Shown here piece after piece: positions 7,950-14,989 of a stretch of DNA of 48,661 bases. The translations under genes were made by a program, and so were the position numbers. The notes beneath the pieces were generated by a model, which ran no database searches, was not told the DNA's origin, and was given only the letters and a program-made list of their open reading frames with translations. Numbering within the stretch: position 1 is the first letter of the stretch; each line of letters starts with the position of its first letter. The stretch covers positions 1 to 48,661 of the forward strand of contig JAJEBR010000047.1 in the NCBI GenBank assembly GCA_022822445.1, given 5' to 3'. The stretch comes from Gemmatimonadota bacterium. GTDB lineage: Bacteria; Gemmatimonadota; Gemmatimonadetes; Longimicrobiales; Gaopeijiaceae.

Positions 7950-8738
7950 TCATCGACGCGCCCGCAGATTGCGCAGGCTGAAGAAGTCCTCGCCGAGCCC
8001 CACGTCGAATTCGAGCTCGAGGTAGGTCACGACCGTGCGCCCTTCCCCGTCGGCCGGTTCGATCACAATGCGCGCCGGCACGGTGCGGCCGCCGAGCGGA
8101 CCGAATTCCGAGAAGGTGAAGGTGCGGGACAGCGCGCCGTCCTCGTCGTAGTAGCGCGCCCGGATCGGCATGCGGTCGCGCTTGCGGATCCGCTGCTCGA
8201 TCCGCCCCCAGATCACCGGTGCCTCCGGCTTGGGTGTCATCGTGAACTCCCACACCTCCTCGCCGTCGCGGTCGCCTTCGAAGGAGATCACGATATCGTA
8301 GTCCTCGATGATCCGGCTCTCCTTGATCAGGTCGTCGTTGGTGAAGTGCGAGCCCATCCAGGAACCCAGCATCATCGATGGCGGAAGCTTCATCGTGCGG
8401 TCGGCACGGGGGAAGTAGTTCCAGATCTCGTTTTCGACCTTCAGGGTCGCGGTGCCCGCTTCCCGCGCCGGGCTTTCCACCCGCACCAGCGAATGCTCCG
8501 TCCCCAGCGACCAGATGCGCATCTCGAGCGTGCGCGACCAGTTCTCGGTGTCGATCTCCATCCGCATGCGGCCGGAGCTGGACTCGCCGCGCATGAGGCG
8601 GTCGACTCCGTCGATGATCTCCAGCACGCGAGGGTCGGTCTGGGCGGCCGCGGGAGCCGGGAGGCCGGCGGCCGCGGGAAGCAGGACCGTCATTGCGAAA
8701 AGGAAAACGTCGATCCGCTTGTAATGTAAACACGACAT
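7950..8738 (-). CDS. Outer-membrane lipoprotein-sorting (LolA-like) protein
   Basis: This is a 262-residue secreted protein. Its N-terminus is KR followed by a hydrophobic core and a PAAAQ cleavage region near residue 33. The body has the LolA/LolB-like half-barrel pattern (MRMEIDTENWSRTLEMRIWSLG, TATLKVENEIWNYFPRADRTMKLPP, VYDIVISFEGDRDG-like strands). Homologues commonly precede two FtsX-type permeases and an ATPase, as here. It is the first gene of the operon. The ATG at 8738 lies inside the tandem operator at 8720-8758, so repressor binding would directly occlude the start region. The periplasmic cargo is unknown. Confidence 0.8.
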   Translation of the reverse strand: MSCLHYKRIDVFLFAMTVLLPAAAGLPAPAAAQTDPRVLEIIDGVDRLMRGESSSGRMRMEIDTENWSRTLEMRIWSLGTEHSLVRVESPAREAGTATLKVENEIWNYFPRADRTMKLPPSMMLGSWMGSHFTNDDLIKESRIIEDYDIVISFEGDRDGEEVWEFTMTPKPEAPVIWGRIEQRIRKRDRMPIRARYYDEDGALSRTFTFSEFGPLGGRTVPARIVIEPADGEGRTVVTYLELEFDVGLGEDFFSLRNLRARR

Positions 8739-8758
8739 TTTGTAATGTGTTCCTTACA
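8720..8758. promoter_or_regulatory. Tandem operator B at the head of the export operon
   Basis: Element 1 is TGTAA-N8-CGACA (8720-8737). After a 3-bp spacer, element 2 is TGTAA-N8-TTACA (8741-8758). TTGTAATGT also appears as an exact direct repeat at 8719 and 8740, 21 bases apart. The layout matches operators A and C. It overlaps the LolA-like start codon, consistent with repression of the operon by a regulator encoded elsewhere. Confidence 0.7.
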
Positions 8759-9018
8759 GATTTTCGTATGGCGTCATCCGGCGCGAACCGCGCAGCTTCC
8801 ACCGCCGGTCACCGGGCCAATCCAGGCTTCCGGTCCCCTGAAACTGGCCCGCTACCACCGGCCACACTATTGTGCCACACCGGTCCGGGCCAGTCGCCTG
8901 CGGCCGGGGCGTCCGGCCCTGTGCCGCGCCGGGACCTCCAACCTGCAGCGCGGAAGCACTTCAATGGTACCCTTTCCGCCCTCTGGGCGCCCATCCATCG
9001 AATCGGAGTGACTCCCCC

Positions 9019-9477
9019 ATGAGCGACATCGTCTACGAAGCGGACATCCGCATCGAGCGGACCCGTGGTCCCCACCGGCTCGCCTGGCTTCCGGCCCACG
9101 AAGGACCCGTCGAGTTCGGCGTGCACGGGGCGATCGCGGAGCACTACGGCGTCCGGCTCAAGACCGAGACCACCACCACCCTCGACTACGTGATCGCCGC
9201 GACCGGCGGCTGACTCGTCGGCACCTTCGGAGGCGTGCTGGAGGCACGCGGGATCGACGCGTCGGGCGGCAGCCTGACGGCGGAAGTGAAGGGCGGGGTC
9301 GGGAAGGAGGAGGGGGTGCTGGTCGTTCGCCGGATTCACGTGAGGTACCTGCTGCGGGCGGCGGGGGCGGATGAGGATGCGATCGGCCGGGCCTTCGACC
9401 TTCACCCCATGCGCTGTCCGGTGTACCGGACGCTTCACCAATGCATCGAAATCACGACGGAGCTGGCGATTCTGTAG
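9019..9477 (+). CDS. OsmC-family peroxiredoxin-like protein, candidate selenoprotein (Sec65)
   Basis: Two adjacent open frames join through one in-frame TGA (9211-9213) into a single 152-residue OsmC/Ohr-family protein. The TGA falls exactly where the family's first catalytic Cys sits: AATGG-U-LVGTFGGVLEARG at residue 65. The second catalytic Cys is present as C133 in MRCPVYRTLHQC. OsmC proteins reduce organic hydroperoxides through these two residues. A bSECIS-like hairpin with its loop about 26 bases after the UGA supports selenocysteine insertion rather than a nonsense mutation, and the region after the TGA is fully conserved in family pattern. The ATG at 9019 has GGAG about ten bases upstream. 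No selA, selB or tRNA-Sec is in the window. The alternative is a recent pseudogene or a sequencing error. Confidence 0.8.
9211..9249 (+). promoter_or_regulatory. Candidate bacterial SECIS element
   Basis: It runs from the UGA at 9211 to a perfect 6-bp stem, GCGTGC (9233-9238) and GCACGC (9244-9249). The five-base loop TGGAG has G at its second position. The loop begins about 26 bases after the UGA, inside the range usual for bSECIS elements. It lies within the coding sequence, as bacterial SECIS elements do. Confidence 0.65.
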
Positions 9478-9608
9478 GCGGGCGGCGCCAGCCGACGCGC
9501 CGGGCGGGGCGAAGGCGTGAGCGAAGCGGTGACCGGCGGCCCTATGGGTCCGGTCCGGCGATGACGGACCGCCGCAGCCGGCCGACGCTGCCGGCCGACA
9601 GGCCGACG

Positions 9609-10781
9609 ATGGACCGCCGCCGCTGGCTGGGGCTGACCGCGACCGCGCTGGCCGGGAGCTGGGCGGCGGGGTGCGTCTCGCTGCCGGGCGGGCGGAGATG
9701 GGAGGACACCGCCGCCGGCATCCTCCCCGCGCGGATTTCGCCCGAACGGGTGATCCGGGTGGTCGCCGGCCTGAGGCCCTACCGGTCCGAGGGGTTCGTG
9801 GTGCGGGCGGAACCGTTCGCGGGCAAGCTGCTGGTGCACAACTACGGGCACGGGGGCGGCGGGGTCACGCTGTCGTGGGGGACGGCCGACATGGCCGCCG
9901 ACCTGGTGACCGGCGGCGGGCGTGCCGGGGGCGGTGGCGCGGGCTCCGGGCGAGAGGGAGATGTGGCTGTGCTCGGCGCCGGCGCCGTGGGCCTCGCGAC
10001 GGCCCGCCTGCTGCAGCGCCGGGGCCGCGCGGTCACGGTCTACGCCCGCGATCTGCCGCCGAACACCACATCGAACATCGCCGGCGCGCAGTGGTCCCCC
10101 ACCTCCGTCGCGGATTCCCTGGACGGCCCCTTCGGCATCCAGTTCGAGGACGCGGCCAGGCGCGCCCACCGCCTCTTCCAGAACCTGGTCGGCCCAGACT
10201 ACGGCGTGCGCTGGATCGACAACTACTTCCTCTCGGAACGTCCGCTCGGCATCCCCGGCTACATGGCCCGCATTCGCGACCTCTACCCCGAGCTGGAGGA
10301 CCTCGAGGGCGACGAGCACCCCTTCCCCACCCGCTTCGCCCGCCGCGTCGTGACCATGTTCATCGAGCCGACGCGCTACCTGCGGGCGCTGATGCGCGAC
10401 TTCCGCGTCGCCGGGGGACGGGTGATCGTGGGAGAGATCGCCGACCGGCAGCAGCTGGCCGCACTGGCCGAGCCGGTGATCGTCAACTGCACCGGGCTCG
10501 GAGCCCGGGACCTCTTCGAAGACGATGGGCTGGTGCCCGTGAAGGGGCAGCTCGTGGTGCTGCGTCCCCAAAGGGAGCTCGATTATCTGACCATCGGGGG
10601 CGGACGCTTCACTCGCGGCGGCAGCCAGTACATGTTCCCCCGGGCCGATGGCGTTCTGCTCGGCGGAACCTTCGACCGCGGCGAGGAGACCCTGCAACCC
10701 GACGCCCGGCAGACGGATCGCATTCTTGCGGCGCACGGCGGGTTCTTCGACGCGATGGCGCGGAAGGTCGGGCGATCGTAG
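9609..10781 (+). CDS. Circularly permuted D-amino-acid-oxidase-like FAD oxidoreductase, exported
   Basis: The 390-residue product begins with a Tat-like RRRWLGL signal and ends that region at AAGC (Cys22), possibly a lipoprotein. Segment order is unusual. The motifs GLRPYR (54-59) and HNYGHGGGG (77-85), which in DAAO/DASPO form the C-terminal FAD-binding end, come first. The Rossmann dinucleotide motif VLGAGAVGLATA (about 121-132) and ARDLPPNTTSNIAGAQW come after. The protein ends in AAHGGFFDAMARKV, just where a normal DAAO would continue into GLRP. This is a circular permutation. It is expected to oxidise an amine or D-amino acid outside the cytoplasm. The ATG at 9609 is preferred for the signal; 9561 is an in-frame alternative. 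Confidence 0.75.
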   Translation: MDRRRWLGLTATALAGSWAAGCVSLPGGRRWEDTAAGILPARISPERVIRVVAGLRPYRSEGFVVRAEPFAGKLLVHNYGHGGGGVTLSWGTADMAADLVTGGGRAGGGGAGSGREGDVAVLGAGAVGLATARLLQRRGRAVTVYARDLPPNTTSNIAGAQWSPTSVADSLDGPFGIQFEDAARRAHRLFQNLVGPDYGVRWIDNYFLSERPLGIPGYMARIRDLYPELEDLEGDEHPFPTRFARRVVTMFIEPTRYLRALMRDFRVAGGRVIVGEIADRQQLAALAEPVIVNCTGLGARDLFEDDGLVPVKGQLVVLRPQRELDYLTIGGGRFTRGGSQYMFPRADGVLLGGTFDRGEETLQPDARQTDRILAAHGGFFDAMARKVGRS

Positions 10782-10952
10782 GAGCGCCGAGGCCCTTGGT
10801 TGCCACCAATCCGCCACGTGCGGCGTCAGCGGATTCGCCGGGCCGGGGCGCCGCAACTTTTGACGCGGTGCCCCTCGTAGGCCCATTAATTCAAATGGGG
10901 CCCGGAACCCGGAGCCCCGCCTGGAAGACTCGAGACCGAAGGGACGGACCCC

Positions 10953-11015
10953 ATGGCAAATATCCTCAAGCGCATCGTGCGCTTCATTCTCGACTGGCTT
11001 CGGTCCAAGATCTGA
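10953..11015 (+). CDS. Possible 20-residue amphipathic peptide
   Basis: The short frame encodes MANILKRIVRFILDWLRSKI. It starts with ATG and has GAAGGGACGG about five to fourteen bases upstream, a usable ribosome site. Hydrophobic (I, L, V, F, W) and cationic (K, R) residues alternate as in an amphipathic helix with net positive charge. It is the only candidate gene in the 304-base interval 10782-11085. Function is unknown; membrane association or a leader role for the cytochrome operon downstream are both possible. It may also be chance. Confidence 0.35.
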   Translation: MANILKRIVRFILDWLRSKI

Positions 11016-11085
11016 CGTACCATATCCGTCATGTGCCGGTCTGCCGGGGCCGGTAAGGGCTGAGCCGATCCAAACCGGAGGCGCG

Positions 11086-12315
11086 ATGAGGGGAATCAAG
11101 GCGGACGGAGTCATTGCTGTGGCGGGTTCGTCGGTTCCGTCCCTCCGGCTTGGCGCGTTCACGCTCGTGGCCCTGCAGATCTGCCTCGCCCACCCCGCAT
11201 CCGCCCAGCTTCCCTCCGCAGTCAACGGCGCCGACCTCGCCGACGCATCCGGCGAAGCCATCTACGCCAACTCCTGCGCGAACTGCCACGGTCTCGACGG
11301 CACCGGGGTCGAGCCCTCCCTGCTGGCCTTCGAAGAGGAGATGCCCGACTTCACCGACTGCGACTTCGCCGCGCGCGAGCCCGATGGGGACTGGATCGCG
11401 GTGGCGCACGAGGGCGGGCCGGTACGCGGTTTCAGCGAGATGATGCCGGCGTTTCGCGGCGCGCTCACCGAGGAGCAGCTGGAGCGCGTGATGGGCTACA
11501 TCCGCTCGCTGTGCACCGACGACAACTGGCCGCGCGGGGAACTCAACCTGCCGCGCGCGCTGATCACCGAGAAGGCGTACCCCGAGGACGAGTGGGTGGT
11601 GGAGGCGGGGGTCGACCTGGAGGGGGACGGGGCCGCGATGGGGGCGTATGTCTACGAGCGGCGCTACGGTCCCCGCAGCCAGGTCGAGGTGATCATCCCT
11701 TACGGCTGGCGGCGGGGACACGCGGACTCGCACGACCATGACCACGACCACAACGGTGTGGAAGAGAGCGAGGGGGCGCGCCACGGGCTGGGCGACATCG
11801 TGCTGGGCGTGAAGCATGCGCTGTACCACAGTGCCTCGTCCGGCACGATCTTCTCGCTCGGCGGCGAGGTGTTCGTGGCCACCGGCGACGCGGAGGCGGG
11901 GCTGGGCGCCCCCGGCAACAAGCTGGAGGGATACGCTTCGTTCGGGCAGATCCTTCCCAACGACGCGTTCATCCAGGCCCAGGGGGGCCTTGAAGCGCCG
12001 CTCTACGAAGATGCCGCCAACGAAGTGTTCGGTCGCTTCGTTCTGGGCGCGACCTTCACGGAGGGGCAGTGGGGCCGCGCCTGGACCCCGATGGTGGAGG
12101 TGCAGGCGAAGCGGGAGATGGAATCGGGGGCGGAGACGCTCTTCGACCTCGTCCCCCAGGTGCAGGTCGCCCTGAACACGCGCCAGCACGTGCTGGGCAA
12201 CATCGGCGTGCTGGTGCCGGTTGGGAGCGGCGCGAACGAGCCGGCGCGGCCGATGCGCCTGGTCGCGTACGTGCTCCTCGACTGGTTCGACGGCGGCTTC
12301 TTCGAGGGATGGTGA
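11086..12315 (+). CDS. Cytochrome c / outer-membrane beta-barrel fusion protein
   Basis: This 409-residue protein has a signal peptide (about residues 20-42, ending PASAQ). A class I cytochrome c domain follows, with haem motif CANCHG (about 64-69) and an axial Met in EMMPAF, then LTEEQLERVMGYIRSLC. The remaining 250 residues form beta strands typical of MetA-type outer-membrane proteins and end in Trp. A histidine/aspartate-rich loop (HADSHDHDHDHNG, about 210-222) may bind metal. Cytochrome plus barrel in one chain, followed by a multihaem cytochrome, suggests electron transfer across the outer membrane. The downstream gene lies only two bases past the stop, so the two are cotranscribed. Confidence 0.75.
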   Translation: MRGIKADGVIAVAGSSVPSLRLGAFTLVALQICLAHPASAQLPSAVNGADLADASGEAIYANSCANCHGLDGTGVEPSLLAFEEEMPDFTDCDFAAREPDGDWIAVAHEGGPVRGFSEMMPAFRGALTEEQLERVMGYIRSLCTDDNWPRGELNLPRALITEKAYPEDEWVVEAGVDLEGDGAAMGAYVYERRYGPRSQVEVIIPYGWRRGHADSHDHDHDHNGVEESEGARHGLGDIVLGVKHALYHSASSGTIFSLGGEVFVATGDAEAGLGAPGNKLEGYASFGQILPNDAFIQAQGGLEAPLYEDAANEVFGRFVLGATFTEGQWGRAWTPMVEVQAKREMESGAETLFDLVPQVQVALNTRQHVLGNIGVLVPVGSGANEPARPMRLVAYVLLDWFDGGFFEGW

Positions 12316-12317
12316 CG

Positions 12318-14159
12318 ATGACGAGACGCGGACTTTGGATCGCCGGGGTGATCGGCTGTCCCCTCGTGGGCGGGATGTTTATTGCTGGCAACGTGCCGTC
12401 TCCGGCGGGTGCGGAGTCCTCGGTGAGGACGTTGCCCGCGGCGGGTGCGGCGTCCACGGCGGGTGTGACTTCCGTTGGGGATGCGCCGTCCTCGGTGGGA
12501 GCGTTGCCCGTGAACGCGCTTGGGGGACCCCTGCCACTCGCGCAGTTCCGCCGCCCGACCGAGTCCGTGCCTCACGCAACCGTCCTACCAGCCGACGCCG
12601 ACGCCGACGCCGCCGACAACTTCCATACCGCCGACCGCTGCATCGCCTGCCACAAGGGGGTCGCCGCCGAGGATGGCACCGATGTCTCGATCGGCTTCGA
12701 CTGGCGCGCCTCGATGATGGCGAACAGCGCGCGTGACCCGTATTTCCACGCGGCCGTGCGGCGCGAGATCATGGACCATCCGGAGGCGGCGGCCGCCATC
12801 GAAGGCGAGTGCGCCCGCTGCCACATGCCGATGGCTACCGTGGCTGCGATGCAGGACGGGGGTTCCGGCGCGGTGTTCGCGAACCTGCCGATCGGTGACG
12901 CCGAGGGACCGTACGCGGATCTCGCGGCCGATGGCGTGTCCTGTGCGCTCTGCCACCAGATCCAGCCGGACGGCCTCGGCAGCGAAGAGACCTTCACCGC
13001 GCGATTCCAGATCGCCGCCGAGACGCCCGCCGAGGGCCGCGCCGTCTTCGGTCCCTTCGAGCCGGACGAGGGCGGTGTCGGCATCATGCATTCCGCCACC
13101 GGCTTCCGCCCCACGCTGGGCGAGCACGTCACCTCGTCGGGGCTGTGCGCGTCGTGCCATACCGTCATCACTCACGCGGTTCAGGACGGCGGATCCGGGC
13201 CTCCCTTCCCCGAGCAGGCCCCCTTCCTGGAGTGGCAGGCGAGCGACTACGCCGACGGCGGGCCGCGGGAGCACAGCTGCCAGGACTGCCACATGCCCGA
13301 GGTCGGCGAAGACGTCCCCGTTACCCGCGTGCTCGGACAGGCCCGCCCCGAGGTCTCCCGGCACGTCTTCCGCGGCGGCAACTTCTTCATGCTGCGCATG
13401 CTGAACCGCTACCGGGCCGAACTCGGCGTCACCGCGCTCCCCCAGGAGCTGGAGCTCGCCGCCGAACGCACCGCGGACCACCTCCGCACGGCGACCGCCA
13501 CCATCGAGATCGGCGACCCCGTGGTAAACGGCAACCGTCTCACGGCCACCGTCACCGTCCGCAACCAGGCCGGCCACAAGTTCCCGACCGCCTACCCGTC
13601 CCGGCGCGCCTGGCTGCGCGTGGCGGTGACCGACGCCGCCGGCCGCCTCGTCTTCGAGTCCGGCGCGCTCAACCCGGACGGCAGCGTCACCGGCGACGAC
13701 CACGACGAGAACGGCGCCGGCTACGAGCCCCATCACACCACCATCGAGTCCCCGGACCAGGTCCAGGTCTACCAGGGCGTGATGGTCGATGCGTCAGGCA
13801 CCGTCACCACCGGCCTCATGTCGGCCGCGCGCTGGGTGAAGGACAACCGCATCCTCCCCGACGGCTTCGACGCGGCCCGCGCCGACGCGCGCGTGCAGCC
13901 GGTCGGCGGCGCCACTTCAGACCCGGATTTCACGGCCGGCTCCGACGCGGTGCGCTACTCGGTGGCAGTGGACCCGGCGGCGGGGCCGTTCACGGTCGTC
14001 GCCGAACTCTGGTTCCAGCCGATCGGCTACCGGTGGGCGGAGAACCTGGCGCCGTACGACGCGCCCGAGACGCAAAGGTTCGTGGCATACTACCGGGAGA
14101 TGTCGGAGTCGTCGGCGCTGCTGCTGGCGGCGGCGGAGGTGGTCGGCGGGCCGGGGTAG
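12318..14159 (+). CDS. Multihaem c-type cytochrome, five CxxCH
   Basis: The 613-residue exported protein has an N-terminal hydrophobic signal (LWIAGVIGCPLVGGMFIAG) and a low-complexity linker. Five CxxCH haem sites follow in order: CIACH, CARCH, CALCH, CASCH and CQDCH. The C-terminal third (from about residue 380) is a beta-sandwich (LTATVTVRNQAGHKFPTAYPSRRAWLRVAV) typical of cytochrome c family proteins with a DUF-type binding domain. The ATG at 12318 is favoured because GAGGG lies nine bases upstream; the ATG at 12309 abuts that site. It is likely the periplasmic or surface electron carrier working with the upstream cytochrome-barrel protein. Its redox partner is unknown. Confidence 0.82.
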   Translation: MTRRGLWIAGVIGCPLVGGMFIAGNVPSPAGAESSVRTLPAAGAASTAGVTSVGDAPSSVGALPVNALGGPLPLAQFRRPTESVPHATVLPADADADAADNFHTADRCIACHKGVAAEDGTDVSIGFDWRASMMANSARDPYFHAAVRREIMDHPEAAAAIEGECARCHMPMATVAAMQDGGSGAVFANLPIGDAEGPYADLAADGVSCALCHQIQPDGLGSEETFTARFQIAAETPAEGRAVFGPFEPDEGGVGIMHSATGFRPTLGEHVTSSGLCASCHTVITHAVQDGGSGPPFPEQAPFLEWQASDYADGGPREHSCQDCHMPEVGEDVPVTRVLGQARPEVSRHVFRGGNFFMLRMLNRYRAELGVTALPQELELAAERTADHLRTATATIEIGDPVVNGNRLTATVTVRNQAGHKFPTAYPSRRAWLRVAVTDAAGRLVFESGALNPDGSVTGDDHDENGAGYEPHHTTIESPDQVQVYQGVMVDASGTVTTGLMSAARWVKDNRILPDGFDAARADARVQPVGGATSDPDFTAGSDAVRYSVAVDPAAGPFTVVAELWFQPIGYRWAENLAPYDAPETQRFVAYYREMSESSALLLAAAEVVGGPG

Positions 14160-14172
14160 GATGCGGCTGTCG

Positions 14173-14547
14173 CTACCGCCGCCTTCGGTACTCCACCCCT
14201 TCCATCCCCTCGAAGTCCGCATCCTGCGTCCACAGGGTCGCGTCTTCGGCGCGTGCGGTCGCGAGAATGACCGAATCGGCAAACGGGAGTCCGGAGTCGG
14301 CGCTCAGTTCAGCCGCCGCCACGGCAAGGTCGGCGCCCAGCGCCACAACGCGCCCGCGCCGCATCTGGGCAACGGCGTAAAGCGCCGACGCCAGGTCGCG
14401 CTACATTCGGATCCGCTTGAAGACTTCGAAAAGGGTGATGCTCGGCACGACCAGTCGGTCGATGTCGGCGATCGGCTCCGCGAAATCCCCCGCGTTGTCT
14501 CCATCGGCGAAGTACTCCAGCCAGGCTGAAGAATCAACGACGTTCAT
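14173..14547 (-). pseudogene. VapC-type PIN toxin with in-frame amber stop
   Basis: One continuous frame reads as a PIN-domain ribonuclease toxin, from VVDSSAWLEYFADGD (first acidic site) to PFADSVILATAR and LWTQDADF (later acidic sites). It is interrupted by a TAG codon at 14401-14403, within FKRIRM-stop-RDLASALYAVAQM. Sequence on both sides keeps the family pattern, so this looks like a single base change. The ATG at 14547 overlaps the antitoxin stop by four bases (ATGA). The toxin is therefore probably dead while the antitoxin persists. Confidence 0.75.
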
Positions 14548-14750
14548 ACCCGGTCGCCATCGCGTGGCACCGAAGTATCCAGGCCACGCACAAATCCGCG
14601 CGCGCTCTCGATCGGCGCCAGCGGAATCAGCTCCACGCGACCCTTGAAAGGCAGCGCCTGCAGTTTCTGTCCCGGCTGCAGCTGAAGGTGTTCCCGGACG
14701 TCACGCGGGATCACGACCTGATAGCGGGCGGAAATCGTGACGATTGACAT
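14544..14750 (-). CDS. VapB antitoxin, AbrB/MazE swapped-hairpin type
   Basis: The 68-residue protein has the AbrB-like N-terminal hairpin (TISARYQVVIPRDVREHLQL) that binds DNA as a dimer. Its C-terminal tail (ESARGFVRGLDTSV) would wrap the toxin. It is translationally coupled to the toxin frame by an ATGA overlap. Antitoxins of this type repress their own operon; 31-bp tandem repeats begin 23 bases upstream of its start codon and are plausible binding sites. The antitoxin itself looks intact although the toxin carries a stop. Confidence 0.85.
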   Translation of the reverse strand: MSIVTISARYQVVIPRDVREHLQLQPGQKLQALPFKGRVELIPLAPIESARGFVRGLDTSVPRDGDRV

Positions 14751-14772
14751 CGTTGTCCTCCCCGGAGCATCC

Positions 14773-14917
14773 GCAAGACGATTTGACGATCAAACAGTAT
14801 ACTGCAAGACGATTCTACGATCAAATGCGATTGCGCAAGACGGTCCTGCGATCAAACACGATTGCGCAAGACGACCCTGTCGTCAGACTGGATATCGCAA
14901 GACGATTCTGCCGAGCG
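14773..14917. repeat. 31-bp tandem repeats, about 4.5 copies
   Basis: Units begin at 14773, 14804, 14835, 14866 and 14897, each exactly 31 bases apart. Each starts GCAAGACGAT (or close variants such as GCAAGACGGT). Most continue with ACGATCAAA or GCGATCAAA in the middle; the fifth copy is partial. There are no unique spacers, so this is not CRISPR. It lies upstream of the vapB-like gene and probably acts as an array of regulator sites. Confidence 0.75.
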
Positions 14918-14989
14918 GCCCGGCAACCCGTGGCCCCCGCCGGAAGCAGCTGACGGGATTCGCCCACGGGCCGCCAGGCCGGTCGACTA

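Noticed and set aside
12069-12317. Longer N-terminus for the multihaem cytochrome
   Set aside because: This part overlaps the cytochrome-barrel gene in another frame and has no signal-peptide character; the signal begins after 12318.
14401-14403. Pyrrolysine-type recoding of the TAG in the PIN toxin
   Set aside because: No reason for pyrrolysine in a PIN toxin and no pyl genes in the window; a nonsense mutation is simpler.
14773-14917. CRISPR array
   Set aside because: The 31-bp units abut each other with no unique spacers and vary along their whole length; no cas genes are nearby.
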